The translations under genes were made by a program, and so were the position numbers. The notes below the pieces were generated by a model. That model saw only the letters and a program-made list of their open reading frames with translations. It did not search any database and was not told where the DNA came from. From contig NNSL01000491.1 of NCBI GenBank assembly GCA_003123965.1, forward strand, positions 1-16,115: a stretch of 16,115 nucleotides of DNA, given 5' to 3'. The stretch's first letter is position 1. Each line of letters opens with the position of its first letter. The DNA comes from Balneolaceae bacterium SMO_bin1. Its GTDB lineage: Bacteria; Bacteroidota; Rhodothermia; Balneolales; Balneolaceae. This document shows, in pieces, positions 1 through 7,594 of this stretch.

Positions 1-1
1 G

Positions 2-847
2 GCACTCGCATTTCGTATGCTTCGTTCATTTATGCATGAGCATTTTCCCGACCATGCAGCCGATCGAATTATTTGCACAACCAGTGCATCCGGCGGGGCG
101 CTAAACGCATTAGCAGACACGCATGGATATGATCGATTTGTGATTCCTGATGACGTTGGGGGACGCTTTTCTGTGCTTACGCCCGTTGGCTTGCTTCCAG
201 CTGCAGTGGCCGGTATAGACATCCGCACACTTTTTTACGGCGCTGTTTCAAAATACGAAGAATTGGAAAAAGAAGCTGACTCATTACTTCGATACGCTGC
301 ATGCCGCTACTTGTTTGAAAATCAATCAAAAAGTGTTGATTTGATAACCAGTTTTGAACCACAGCTGCACGGCTTTTGCCGATGGCTGCAGCAGCTGCTT
401 GGTGAAAGTGAAGGCAAACAAGGGCGCGGACTTTTTCCTGTTGCAGCTAAATACTCCACAGACTTACACAGCATTGGGCAGTTTGTGCAGCAGGGGGTGC
501 CGAGTATGATCGAAACATTCATTGAGGTAACAAACCAAAGTGAGTCTCCACAGGTCTTAAAATTTGAAGAAGACGACGATCAGCTTAATTACCTGGCTGG
601 AAAATCTTTGCACGAAATTAACCAGAAAGCCCTGGCAGCCACACGCAGCGCTCATATTGATGGCAATGTTCCCTGCTTTACTGTTAGCATGGACGAGATG
701 AATGCTCAACACATCGGTGAGTTTATCTATTATTTTGAGCTATTTACCGCTGTGTATTGCTATATGTTGGGCGTTAATCCTTTCAATCAGCCCGGTGTAG
801 AAGATTATAAGCGTGAGATGTATAACCTTTTAGGAAAAAACAAGTAG
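2..847 (+). CDS. pgi: Glucose-6-phosphate isomerase, C-terminal part (5' end outside window)
   Basis: Interconverts glucose 6-phosphate and fructose 6-phosphate in the cytoplasm, in glycolysis and gluconeogenesis. The frame is open from base 2 with no convincing start, so about 282 C-terminal residues are present. Bacterial-type enzymes of this family are about 450 residues, so roughly the first third is missing. Both family signatures are visible: DDVGGRFSVLTPVG early in the fragment and GVNPFNQPGVEDYK near the C-terminus, whose final Lys is the conserved active-site Lys of the family. The stretch GESEGKQGRGLFP followed by STDLHSIGQ is also typical. The stop (TAG) is 5 bases before the deoxynucleoside kinase start, so the two are probably co-transcribed. 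The first in-frame ATG (17) lies inside the conserved domain and is not the start. Confidence 0.95.
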   Translation, partial: ALAFRMLRSFMHEHFPDHAADRIICTTSASGGALNALADTHGYDRFVIPDDVGGRFSVLTPVGLLPAAVAGIDIRTLFYGAVSKYEELEKEADSLLRYAACRYLFENQSKSVDLITSFEPQLHGFCRWLQQLLGESEGKQGRGLFPVAAKYSTDLHSIGQFVQQGVPSMIETFIEVTNQSESPQVLKFEEDDDQLNYLAGKSLHEINQKALAATRSAHIDGNVPCFTVSMDEMNAQHIGEFIYYFELFTAVYCYMLGVNPFNQPGVEDYKREMYNLLGKNK

Positions 848-852
848 TATTT

Positions 853-1527
853 ATGAGTAATGACAACGAGATCATTTCTAATGAGGGTGCTTCAAATGAA
901 CAGCATCCGGTGAAATTTATAGCCATTGCCGGAAATATCGGAGCCGGCAAATCATCACTTACGGGGTTACTTGCCAAACATTTTAATTGGAAGGCCTTTT
1001 ATGAATCGGTTGATGACAATCCCTATCTGGCCGATTTTTACGAAGACATGCGGCGCTGGAGCTTTAATCTACAAATCTATTTTCTTTCCAGCCGATTTCG
1101 TCACCAAAAAGAGATGCTGGAACAGGAGGGAAGCTTTGTGCAGGACCGCACCATTTATGAGGATGTTGAAATCTTTGCAAAAAACCTTCATAACATGGGT
1201 CTGATGAGTGATCGCGACTTTAAAAATTATGAAGCGCTTTTTCGTGAAATGACGCATTACCTGAAGCCACCTACATTGCTTATTTATCTCCGGGCACAAG
1301 TTCCTACACTGGTAAAGCAGATTCAACAACGCGGCCGCGACTACGAAAATACCATTCGCATTGAATACCTCGAGCGGCTGAACAAACTTTATGAAGACTG
1401 GATCGACCGATATCCGCATGAAAAGCTGATTATAGATACAGATGATCTTGATTTTGTGAATGAACAGGAAGATCTAGGCAAAATCATTGAGTTGGTGGAA
1501 CAGCGGTTGTTTGGCTTGTTTAAATGA
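853..1527 (+). CDS. Deoxynucleoside kinase (deoxyadenosine/deoxyguanosine kinase family)
   Basis: Phosphorylates deoxynucleosides with a nucleoside triphosphate as donor, in cytoplasmic dNTP salvage. The 224-residue protein matches the usual 200-225 residues of the family. The P-loop GNIGAGKS is at residues 27-34. A conserved Glu follows in ESVDDNPY (about 51-58), the DRT motif is at 98-100 (followed by IYED), and an Arg-rich lid, RGRDYE, is at about 160-165. The N-terminal 20 residues are polar and probably not part of the fold. ATG 853 is the first start after the pgi stop. Substrate choice (dA, dG, dC or dT) cannot be read from the sequence, so no gene symbol is given. The gene sits between pgi and the lipid cluster with no obvious functional link to either, and a promoter follows its stop. 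Confidence 0.92.
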   Translation: MSNDNEIISNEGASNEQHPVKFIAIAGNIGAGKSSLTGLLAKHFNWKAFYESVDDNPYLADFYEDMRRWSFNLQIYFLSSRFRHQKEMLEQEGSFVQDRTIYEDVEIFAKNLHNMGLMSDRDFKNYEALFREMTHYLKPPTLLIYLRAQVPTLVKQIQQRGRDYENTIRIEYLERLNKLYEDWIDRYPHEKLIIDTDDLDFVNEQEDLGKIIELVEQRLFGLFK

Positions 1528-1558
1528 TTGCAGATCAACCCAAATATTCATAACTTTG
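1528..1558 (+). promoter_or_regulatory. Bacteroidota-type promoter for the DUF177-rpmF-fatty acid cluster
   Basis: TAACTTTG at 1551-1558 matches all fixed positions of the Bacteroidota -7 consensus TAnnTTTG. A TTG at 1528-1530, 20 bases upstream, matches the short -33 element. Transcription would start only a few bases before the ATG at 1568, giving an almost leaderless message. The element lies just after the kinase stop codon and before the first gene of the lipid cluster. The motif match is seen directly; promoter activity is inferred. Confidence 0.55.
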
Positions 1559-1567
1559 CACGCTATT

Positions 1568-2086
1568 ATGTCAAAGTTAGAATTTAACATAGTAGAAATT
1601 CCTGAAGGTGAAAGTCGGCAGGTACTTTCGTTATCGGAAGACGATCTAGATTTGTCTCCTCATGATTTTGAGGGTGGCGAAATTGCAATCGACTTTTACC
1701 GTGCTCGGCACTTTATTCGTACAAGCTACGATGTGCAGGCCGATGTAGCATTGGTTTGCGATCGAAGCCTTGATGAATTTATTCAACCTGTTTCAACTTC
1801 GTACGAGGTTGTTTTTAAAACGGATGTTGAGGAAGAGACTGAGGATGAGGACGGCGCTGTACGGCGTTTCGATTTTTCATCCAATAGCTTTAGCATTAAA
1901 AAGGAAGTGCGGGATTCAATTATGCTGCAGGTACCAATGCAGAAAATTCATCCCCGCTATTTAGACGAAGATGGTAATTTAAAAGATTTTGAAACAAAGT
2001 CTTTTGGTGAAGGTCCCACTGAAGAAGAACGCGAAGCTACGGATCCTCGCTGGGAAAAATTGAAGGAATTAAAAGATAATAATTAA
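1568..2086 (+). CDS. DUF177/YceD family protein, L32-associated
   Basis: A 172-residue acidic protein of the YceD/DUF177 family, whose genes almost always lie directly before rpmF. Family members are linked to 23S rRNA or ribosome maturation; the exact role is not known. Visible traits are a beta-rich N-terminal half, the conserved block VALVCDRSLDEFIQPV near the middle, a very acidic stretch (about 90-100, EEETEDEDG), and a C-terminal PTEEEREATDPRWEKLKELK that matches the typical 'DPRWAKLKEL' ending. The start is set at MSKLEF (1568) and not at the upstream ATG (1487), because 1487 would overlap the kinase and add 27 residues unlike the family. The TAACTTTG promoter element also lies between the two ATGs. 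It is 17 bases upstream of rpmF. Confidence 0.88.
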   Translation: MSKLEFNIVEIPEGESRQVLSLSEDDLDLSPHDFEGGEIAIDFYRARHFIRTSYDVQADVALVCDRSLDEFIQPVSTSYEVVFKTDVEEETEDEDGAVRRFDFSSNSFSIKKEVRDSIMLQVPMQKIHPRYLDEDGNLKDFETKSFGEGPTEEEREATDPRWEKLKELKDNN

Positions 2087-2103
2087 ATACATAGTTAAGG
2101 TAA

Positions 2104-2283
2104 ATGGCACATCCAAAACGTAAAACGTCGAAATCGCGCAAAAATAAGCGGCGCGCTCACCATTCCATTGAAGAGCCAACACTGGCTGAGTGCTCAAACT
2201 GCGGAGCTTACCACGAATATCACCGCGTTTGTAAAGAGTGCGGCTTCTATCGCGGACGGCAGGTACTCAACGTAAACAACTAA
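2104..2283 (+). CDS. rpmF: Ribosomal protein L32 (bL32)
   Basis: Small basic protein of the large ribosomal subunit, 59 residues, which is the normal length. It starts MAHPKRKTSKSRKNKRR, the standard bL32 N-terminus. It carries a zinc ribbon with CSNC (Cys30, Cys33) and CKEC (Cys43, Cys46), so it is the zinc-binding ('C+') form. The order DUF177, rpmF, plsX is conserved across many bacteria and supports the call. There is no Shine-Dalgarno sequence; the ATG follows a short A/T-rich spacer after the DUF177 stop. Confidence 0.97.
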   Translation: MAHPKRKTSKSRKNKRRAHHSIEEPTLAECSNCGAYHEYHRVCKECGFYRGRQVLNVNN

Positions 2284-2293
2284 CCATCTATTT

Positions 2294-3280
2294 ATGATTA
2301 TTGCTGTTGATGCTGCAGGGGGCGACGATTATCCACAAAGTCCGGTTGCCGGAGCCGTTGATGCGGTTCGTGAGCAGAAAGGGTTTGAAATTATTCTTAC
2401 CGGCCCTGAAGATTTAATCAACAAAGAACTCAATAATTATGAATATGATGAGAGCAGGATTTCGGTCCATCATGCCCCGCAAATCATAGAAATGCATGAA
2501 TCACCGGCTCAGGCGGTAAAGACCAAACAAAATTCGTCTGTAGTAACAGGGCTTAAATTGCAGAAAGCCGGAAAGGTTCAAGGCTTCGTAAGCGCCGGTA
2601 ATACCGGGGCGCTGCTGGCAGCGTCAACATTTATTTTAGGCAAGCTCGACGGTGTTTCGCGGCCAACTATTGCAACCGTTTATCCTACGGCAAAAGGTCC
2701 GCGCCTGGTATTAGATGCCGGGGCAAACCTGGAAATGCGGCCCGAAATGTACGTTCAGTTTGCTCAAATGGGTGCTATTTATGTACAAAAAGTGATGGGG
2801 GTTGAAAATCCTTCAATTGCATTGCTAAACGTTGGCGAAGAAGAAGGCAAGGGCACCGATACGCATAAAGAAGCTTATAAGCTCCTTTCCGAACTTTCAA
2901 ACTTTAAAGGAAACGCCGAAGGTAATGATATTTTTTCTGCCAAAGCTGACGTATATGTATGCGATGGCTTTAGCGGTAATTTATTGCTAAAGCTCGGCGA
3001 ATCTATACCACATGCGTTGGAAACATTCATCGGTTCAGCTGCAAAGAAAATGGATCTTAAACCAGAGCAACTAAAGCTTGTTTCCAAGGTTTTAAAAACA
3101 TCTCTAGCCGAATTTAATCCCGACACTATTGGTGGTGTTCCTTTCCTCGGGGTGGATGGGGTAAGCATGGTGGGGCACGGCGGAAGCTCACCTACCGCTG
3201 TTAAAAACATGATATTTAATGCTGTTAAGTGTGTTGAACATGATATCAACCACGAAATTGTAGCATCTCTCAACCGATAA
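2294..3280 (+). CDS. plsX: Phosphate acyltransferase PlsX
   Basis: Converts acyl-ACP and phosphate to acyl-phosphate, the donor used by PlsY in the first step of membrane phospholipid synthesis. PlsX proteins act at the membrane surface. At 328 residues it is close to the usual 320-350. The N-terminus MIIAVDAAGGDDYPQSPVAGA is a variant of the family's 'AVDAMGGD' opening. SAGNTGALLAAS (about residues 100-111) and a C-terminal block with GVPFLGVDGVSMVGHGGS are characteristic. It begins 10 bases after the rpmF stop and ends 15 bases before fabH, so it is in the same operon and supplies lipid synthesis together with the fab genes downstream. Confidence 0.97.
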   Translation: MIIAVDAAGGDDYPQSPVAGAVDAVREQKGFEIILTGPEDLINKELNNYEYDESRISVHHAPQIIEMHESPAQAVKTKQNSSVVTGLKLQKAGKVQGFVSAGNTGALLAASTFILGKLDGVSRPTIATVYPTAKGPRLVLDAGANLEMRPEMYVQFAQMGAIYVQKVMGVENPSIALLNVGEEEGKGTDTHKEAYKLLSELSNFKGNAEGNDIFSAKADVYVCDGFSGNLLLKLGESIPHALETFIGSAAKKMDLKPEQLKLVSKVLKTSLAEFNPDTIGGVPFLGVDGVSMVGHGGSSPTAVKNMIFNAVKCVEHDINHEIVASLNR

Positions 3281-3295
3281 ATAGTTACTGCATAA

Positions 3296-4292
3296 ATGCG
3301 AGAACTTAAACGTGCTAAAATTACGGCTGTAGGTCATTTTCTGCCCGATGATCGTTTAACGAACCACGATCTGGAGCAGATGGTTGAAACCAACGACGAA
3401 TGGATACAGTCGCGAACCGGCATTAAGGAACGCCGTATTTTAAAAGATGAAGATAAAGCTACCTCGTACATGGGTATCCAGGCCGCTGAAGAAGCATTGG
3501 AACAGCGCGGGATAGGGGCTGAAGAAATTGATGTGATTATTGTTGGGACGGTGACACCGGATTATCTTTTCCCCGCCACAGCATGTTTGATACAAAAGGC
3601 GATTGGTGCCAAAAATGCCTATGCTTTTGATCTTTCGGCGGCGTGTTCCGGATTTTTATTCTCACTAACCACCGGCACAAATATGATTGAATCGGGGCGC
3701 GCAGAGAAAGTTCTTGTAATTGGTGCCGATAAAATGAGCTCGATTGTAAATTTCGAAGATCGTTCAACCTGTATTTTATTTGGTGATGGCGCCGGAGCTG
3801 TTTTACTGGAGCAATCAAACGATGAAAGCGGTATTATCGATTTTGTGAATCATTCTGACGGCGATGTTGATCGTATGCTGTATCAACCTGCAGGGGGTAA
3901 GCCTGAATCCAGCTTCTGCTGATACTGTGAAAGACCGGCTTCATTTTGTTCACCAAGATGGCCGGGCTGTATTTAAGCGGGCGACGGTAGGCATGGCCAA
4001 CGTCACTGAAGAAATTATGGAGCGAAACAATTTAACCAGCGAAGACATCGACTGGCTGGTACCACACCAGGCAAATAAGCGCATTATCGATGTTACGGCC
4101 AATCGCGTTGGACTTCCACACGAAAAGGTGATGCTGAATATCCAGAAATACGGCAACACAACCTCGGGAACAATTCCACTCTGCTTGTATGATTGGAGAG
4201 AACAATTGAATTTTGGTGATAATCTAATTATCACTTCATTCGGCGGTGGTTTAACCTGGGGCGCAATGTATTTAAAATGGGGGATCAAATAA
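3296..4292 (+). CDS. fabH: 3-oxoacyl-ACP synthase III (FabH), with an apparent +1 frameshift
   Basis: Starts fatty acid synthesis by condensing acetyl-CoA (or another short acyl-CoA) with malonyl-ACP. The catalytic Cys is in SAACSGF (Cys117) of the first frame. The catalytic His (PHQANKRII) and Asn (YGNTTSG) are in a second frame. The first frame stops at 3920-3922 after an atypical tail, PESSFC; the second is open across the break and continues to 4292. Removing one base in GGGGGTAA (3893-3900) joins '..YQPAGG' to '[10 protein letters not shown]..' and gives a normal 331-residue enzyme. As written, neither piece is active alone, because the catalytic triad is split. The extra base is probably a sequence error in a G or A run, but a real mutation is possible. 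The TAA stop overlaps the fabD ATG. Confidence 0.9.
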
Positions 4293-5179
4293 TGAACACA
4301 GCTTATTTATTTCCCGGACAGGGATCGCAGAAAGTTGGAATGGGTAAAGATCATTATGAAAACAGTGATGATTTTGCTCTTTTAATAGACAAAGCCAATG
4401 AAGTACTTGGTTTTGACCTAAAAGAAATTATGTTTGAAGGTCCGGCGGATAAGCTAAGGCAAACCGAGTTTACGCAACCCGCAATCTTTCTGCATTCAGT
4501 GGCGCTTTACAATACTCTGGAAGCCGAGCCCGATATGGTAGCAGGGCACAGCTTAGGTGAATTTTCTGCGCTGACAGCGTGCAATGCCATTACTTTTGAA
4601 GATGCACTAAAAATTGTGCATCGACGTGGAGAATTAATGCAGCAAGCCGGTGAACAGAATTCTGGTACAATGGCAGCACTCATCGGAATGGATGACAGCA
4701 CTGTAGAACAAATTTGCGCGGAGGCAACAGAACAAACCGGAAAAGAGGTTATTGCTGCAAATTATAATTGCCCGGGTCAGCTTGTAATTTCGGGCTACGT
4801 AAATGCCGTTGAAAAGGCTGTTGATATAGCAAAGGAGAAAGGTTGCCGCCTGGCAAAAGTGCTTCCGGTTAGCGGGGCGTTCCATTCATCATTAATGCAG
4901 CCTGCGTACGACGGATTGAAAGATGAACTTGAAAACTTGACAGTATCATCACCCGACTGCCCGGTATATAGTAACTACACTGCTGAAGCAACTGAAGATC
5001 CGGAAACGATTAAAAGCAATTTACTTAATCAGTTGTTAAATCCGGTGTTGTGGACACAAACGCTGGAAAACATGCATACGGACGGTGCCTCGACTTTTAT
5101 TGAGGTTGGTCCAGGTAATGTACTGCAGGGCTTGGTAAAACGTACACTGAATAATGTAGAAATAAACGGATATCAATAA
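4292..5179 (+). CDS. fabD: Malonyl-CoA:ACP transacylase
   Basis: Transfers malonyl groups from CoA to acyl carrier protein, which supplies FabH and FabF. The protein is 295 residues when started at ATG 4292 ([13 protein letters not shown], the usual family N-terminus). An upstream in-frame ATG (4277) would add five residues and overlap fabH further, so 4292 is preferred. The nucleophile elbow GHSLGE carries Ser87, and the catalytic His is in SGAFHSSLM (His198). The paired Arg in HRRGELMQ (111-112) lies where the malonate-binding Arg is expected. The TAATG overlap with fabH suggests translational coupling. fabG follows after 7 bases. Confidence 0.97.
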   Translation: MNTAYLFPGQGSQKVGMGKDHYENSDDFALLIDKANEVLGFDLKEIMFEGPADKLRQTEFTQPAIFLHSVALYNTLEAEPDMVAGHSLGEFSALTACNAITFEDALKIVHRRGELMQQAGEQNSGTMAALIGMDDSTVEQICAEATEQTGKEVIAANYNCPGQLVISGYVNAVEKAVDIAKEKGCRLAKVLPVSGAFHSSLMQPAYDGLKDELENLTVSSPDCPVYSNYTAEATEDPETIKSNLLNQLLNPVLWTQTLENMHTDGASTFIEVGPGNVLQGLVKRTLNNVEINGYQ

Positions 5180-5186
5180 TAGTATT

Positions 5187-5936
5187 ATGGGATTATCACT
5201 TGAAGGCAAAACAGCACTGGTTACCGGCGGCAGCCGCGGTATTGGTCGTGAGATTGCACTCAAACTGGCCGAATATGGAGCCGATGTAGCAGTTACTTAC
5301 GCACGGTCTGCAGATGCTGCCGAACAAGTAAAAGATGAAATTATTGCCGGTGGTCAACGCGCACTTGCAATCCAGGCTGATGCGGTGAAATTTGAAAAAG
5401 CTGATGCCGTTATTCAACAAATTGTTACCGAATGGGAAAAGCTGGATATACTCGTAAACAATGCTGGTATCACTCGCGATAATCTTATTTTGCGCATGTC
5501 GGAACAGCAGTGGGATGAGGTTATTGACACAAACCTGAAAAGTATTTTCAATTACTGCAAAGCGGCCGCCAAGCCGATGATGCGCAACCGAGGCGGATCA
5601 ATTATAAATATTAGTTCTGTGGTTGGATTGTCCGGAAATGCAGGGCAGAGTAACTATGCAGCTTCAAAAGCTGGTATCATTGGTTTTACAAAGTCCTATG
5701 CAAAAGAGCTGGCTTCCCGTAACATCCGGTCAAATGTAGTGGCTCCCGGTTATATTACCACAGAAATGACTGATGAGTTGGACGAGAAAGTATTGGAAGG
5801 TATTAAAAACGAAACGCCGCTGGGCCGGCCCGGCGATGCCGTTGAAGTTGCTGAACTGGTAGCATTTTTAGCTTCCGATCTAAGCTCCTACATTACCGGC
5901 GAAACTATTCGAGTTGATGGCGGTATGGCAATGTAG
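5187..5936 (+). CDS. fabG: 3-oxoacyl-ACP reductase
   Basis: NADPH-dependent reduction of 3-oxoacyl-ACP to 3-hydroxyacyl-ACP, the first reductive step of each elongation round. It is a 249-residue short-chain dehydrogenase, a typical length. The Rossmann motif TGGSRGIG is at 13-20, NNAG at 91-94, and the catalytic set is Asn116, Ser144, Tyr157 and Lys161 (in NYAASK). The C-terminal ITGETIRVDGGMAM is the usual FabG ending. Position between fabD and acpP makes this the fatty acid enzyme and not one of the many other SDR proteins. A hairpin and T-tract lie just after its stop. Confidence 0.97.
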   Translation: MGLSLEGKTALVTGGSRGIGREIALKLAEYGADVAVTYARSADAAEQVKDEIIAGGQRALAIQADAVKFEKADAVIQQIVTEWEKLDILVNNAGITRDNLILRMSEQQWDEVIDTNLKSIFNYCKAAAKPMMRNRGGSIINISSVVGLSGNAGQSNYAASKAGIIGFTKSYAKELASRNIRSNVVAPGYITTEMTDELDEKVLEGIKNETPLGRPGDAVEVAELVAFLASDLSSYITGETIRVDGGMAM

Positions 5937-5946
5937 ACGAGCTTTG

Positions 5947-5986
5947 GTTCATTGGAGCAAGAACTCAATGAACGTTATGTTTTTTT
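5947..5986 (+). terminator. Hairpin plus T-tract between fabG and acpP (terminator or attenuator)
   Basis: GTTCATTGGAG at 5947-5957 pairs with CTCAATGAAC at 5964-5973, a 10-bp stem with one bulged G, around the 6-base loop CAAGAA. Seven T follow at 5980-5986, after a 6-base spacer. The stem is only moderately GC-rich and the spacer is longer than in strong terminators, so partial termination is more likely than a full stop. It is 10 bases after the fabG stop and about 90 bases before acpP, in the largest gap of the lipid cluster. Confidence 0.5.
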
Positions 5987-6035
5987 ATAGAAGAAATTGT
6001 ATTTTCAGCCCAAGCTAATTCAATAATTAAAAGAA

Positions 6036-6049
6036 GTAGTTCTAACTAC
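6036..6049. promoter_or_regulatory. Palindrome in the acpP leader
   Basis: GTAGTT and AACTAC are perfect 6-base inverted repeats separated by CT, centred about 35 bases before the acpP start. The spacing is too tight for an RNA hairpin but suits a dimeric DNA-binding protein. There is no independent evidence of function, and a match of this size can occur by chance. Confidence 0.2.
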
Positions 6050-6077
6050 ACTAACCTAAAAGCAAATACTTAACATT

Positions 6078-6317
6078 ATGTCACAAGACGTAGAATCAAA
6101 AGTAAAATCAATTATCGTAGATAAACTCGGTGTTGATGAATCAGAGGTAACGCACGATGCTAATTTCACCAACGATCTTGGCGCTGACTCTCTGGACACG
6201 GTTGAGTTGATTATGGAATTTGAAAAAGAATTCGATATCAGCATTCCCGACGAAGACGCCGAGAACATTGCTACTGTTGGTAATGCAGTTGACTACCTCG
6301 AAGAAAAGACTTCCTAA
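6078..6317 (+). CDS. acpP: Acyl carrier protein
   Basis: Carries growing acyl chains on a 4'-phosphopantetheine arm for all Fab enzymes here and for lipid synthesis. It is 79 residues and acidic, as expected. The prosthetic group attaches at Ser38 in the DSL motif ([16 protein letters not shown]). Helix 2 and the following [20 protein letters not shown] are canonical. It starts 141 bases after fabG, behind a hairpin/T-tract, so it may have its own promoter; no clear TAnnTTTG element is visible in that gap. ACP is needed in far greater amounts than the enzymes, which fits separate control. fabF follows after 28 bases. Confidence 0.98.
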   Translation: MSQDVESKVKSIIVDKLGVDESEVTHDANFTNDLGADSLDTVELIMEFEKEFDISIPDEDAENIATVGNAVDYLEEKTS

Positions 6318-6345
6318 ATAGAGACCTACACTTTAACTCCCAAGC

Positions 6346-7590
6346 ATGTCTGACCGAAGAGTTGTAATTACAGGTATTGGAGCGATCACCCCGATAGGTA
6401 AAACAGCTCCGGACTTCTGGAATGGACTGGTATCGGGAAAGAGCGGGGCACAGCCCATTGAGCACTTCGATACCACTGATTTCCCTACAAAATTTGCCGC
6501 TCAAATCGACGGCTACGACGAATCCGATTACTTTGATCGCAAAGAGGCACGCCGTATGGACAAGGTTTGCCAATATGCGCTCATTGCTGCTGATGAAGCA
6601 CTGGAGGACAGTAACCTCGATTTGGACGCAATTGACAGAGATCGCGTGGCTGTTATTGCAGGTACCGGCATCGGAGGAATGGTAACGTTTTACGAGCAGT
6701 CTGTCGCTTTTCATGAGCACGGGCCGCGCGGCGTTTCTCCATTCTTTATTCCTATGCTGATTCCTGATATGGTTCCTGGCCAAATTTCTATTAAATATGG
6801 GTTTAAGGGGCCTAACTTCTGCGCGGTTTCGGCCTGTGCAACAGGTTCTCACAACATCGGTCTGGCGTATGATTCCATTCAGCAGGGACAATGCGATATT
6901 GCTGTGTCTGGTGGTTCGGAAGCACCGGTTTCTCAAATCGGTTTAGCCGGCTTTAATTCTATGCGGGCTATGTCTACCCGTAATGATGATCCAAAGACGG
7001 CCTCTCGTCCATTTGACAAAAACCGTGACGGCTTTGTACTGGGTGAAGGAGCCGGTATGCTTATCCTTGAGGAGTACGAACACGCAAAAGCGAGAAATGC
7101 TCGTATATACGGCGAAATAGTAGGTTACGGATTTTCAGCTGATGCACACCATATTACTGCGCCCGACCCTGATGGTGAAGGCGTTATTTTGGCCCTAAAA
7201 CGTGCCTTTGAGTCAGCTGATATAAAACCCGAGCAAGTTGAACACGTTAATATGCATGGTACCTCTACGCCGCTTGGAGATATTGCGGAAACAAATTCTT
7301 TAAAGAAGGTATTTGGAGACCATGCCTACGATATCAACTTTAATTCTACCAAATCTATGACCGGTCATACTCTCGGGGCTGCCGGTGCTATCGAATCCCT
7401 GGCTACCATATTGGCCATTTATCACGGTACTATTCCTCCAACGATCAATTTTGAGACGCCAGATCCTGATTGTGATCTCAATTATACATTCAATGAGGCC
7501 GAAGTTCGTGATTTAACCTATGCATTAAATAATGCCTTTGGCTTTGGTGGGCACAATACTTCGGTAGTGTTTAAAAAATTCCAAGAGTGA
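6346..7590 (+). CDS. fabF: 3-oxoacyl-ACP synthase II
   Basis: Elongates acyl-ACP by two carbons through condensation with malonyl-ACP. The 414-residue length is typical of FabF. The Cys-His-His triad is complete: Cys164 in SACATGSHN, His304 in NMHGTSTPLGD and His341 in SMTGHTLGAAGA. The C-terminal NNAFGFGGHNTSVVF is the usual family ending. The start MSDRRVVITGIG fits the family. The acpP-fabF-rnc order is widely conserved. The rnc start follows the stop by 4 bases, so fabF and rnc are very likely co-transcribed. Confidence 0.98.
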   Translation: MSDRRVVITGIGAITPIGKTAPDFWNGLVSGKSGAQPIEHFDTTDFPTKFAAQIDGYDESDYFDRKEARRMDKVCQYALIAADEALEDSNLDLDAIDRDRVAVIAGTGIGGMVTFYEQSVAFHEHGPRGVSPFFIPMLIPDMVPGQISIKYGFKGPNFCAVSACATGSHNIGLAYDSIQQGQCDIAVSGGSEAPVSQIGLAGFNSMRAMSTRNDDPKTASRPFDKNRDGFVLGEGAGMLILEEYEHAKARNARIYGEIVGYGFSADAHHITAPDPDGEGVILALKRAFESADIKPEQVEHVNMHGTSTPLGDIAETNSLKKVFGDHAYDINFNSTKSMTGHTLGAAGAIESLATILAIYHGTIPPTINFETPDPDCDLNYTFNEAEVRDLTYALNNAFGFGGHNTSVVFKKFQE

Positions 7591-7594
7591 TTTC

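Noticed and set aside
1487..1567. Longer DUF177 protein starting at 1487
   Set aside because: The extra 27 residues overlap the kinase gene, look unlike the family, and lie upstream of the TAACTTTG promoter element.
3864..4292. Separate 142-residue gene starting at 3864
   Set aside because: It is the second half of FabH, with the His and Asn catalytic motifs, joined to the first half by removing one base.
6271..6936. 221-residue open frame on the - strand across acpP and fabF
   Set aside because: It lies opposite two strongly conserved genes, has no recognisable domain, and its Cys/Arg-rich composition is that of an antisense shadow.
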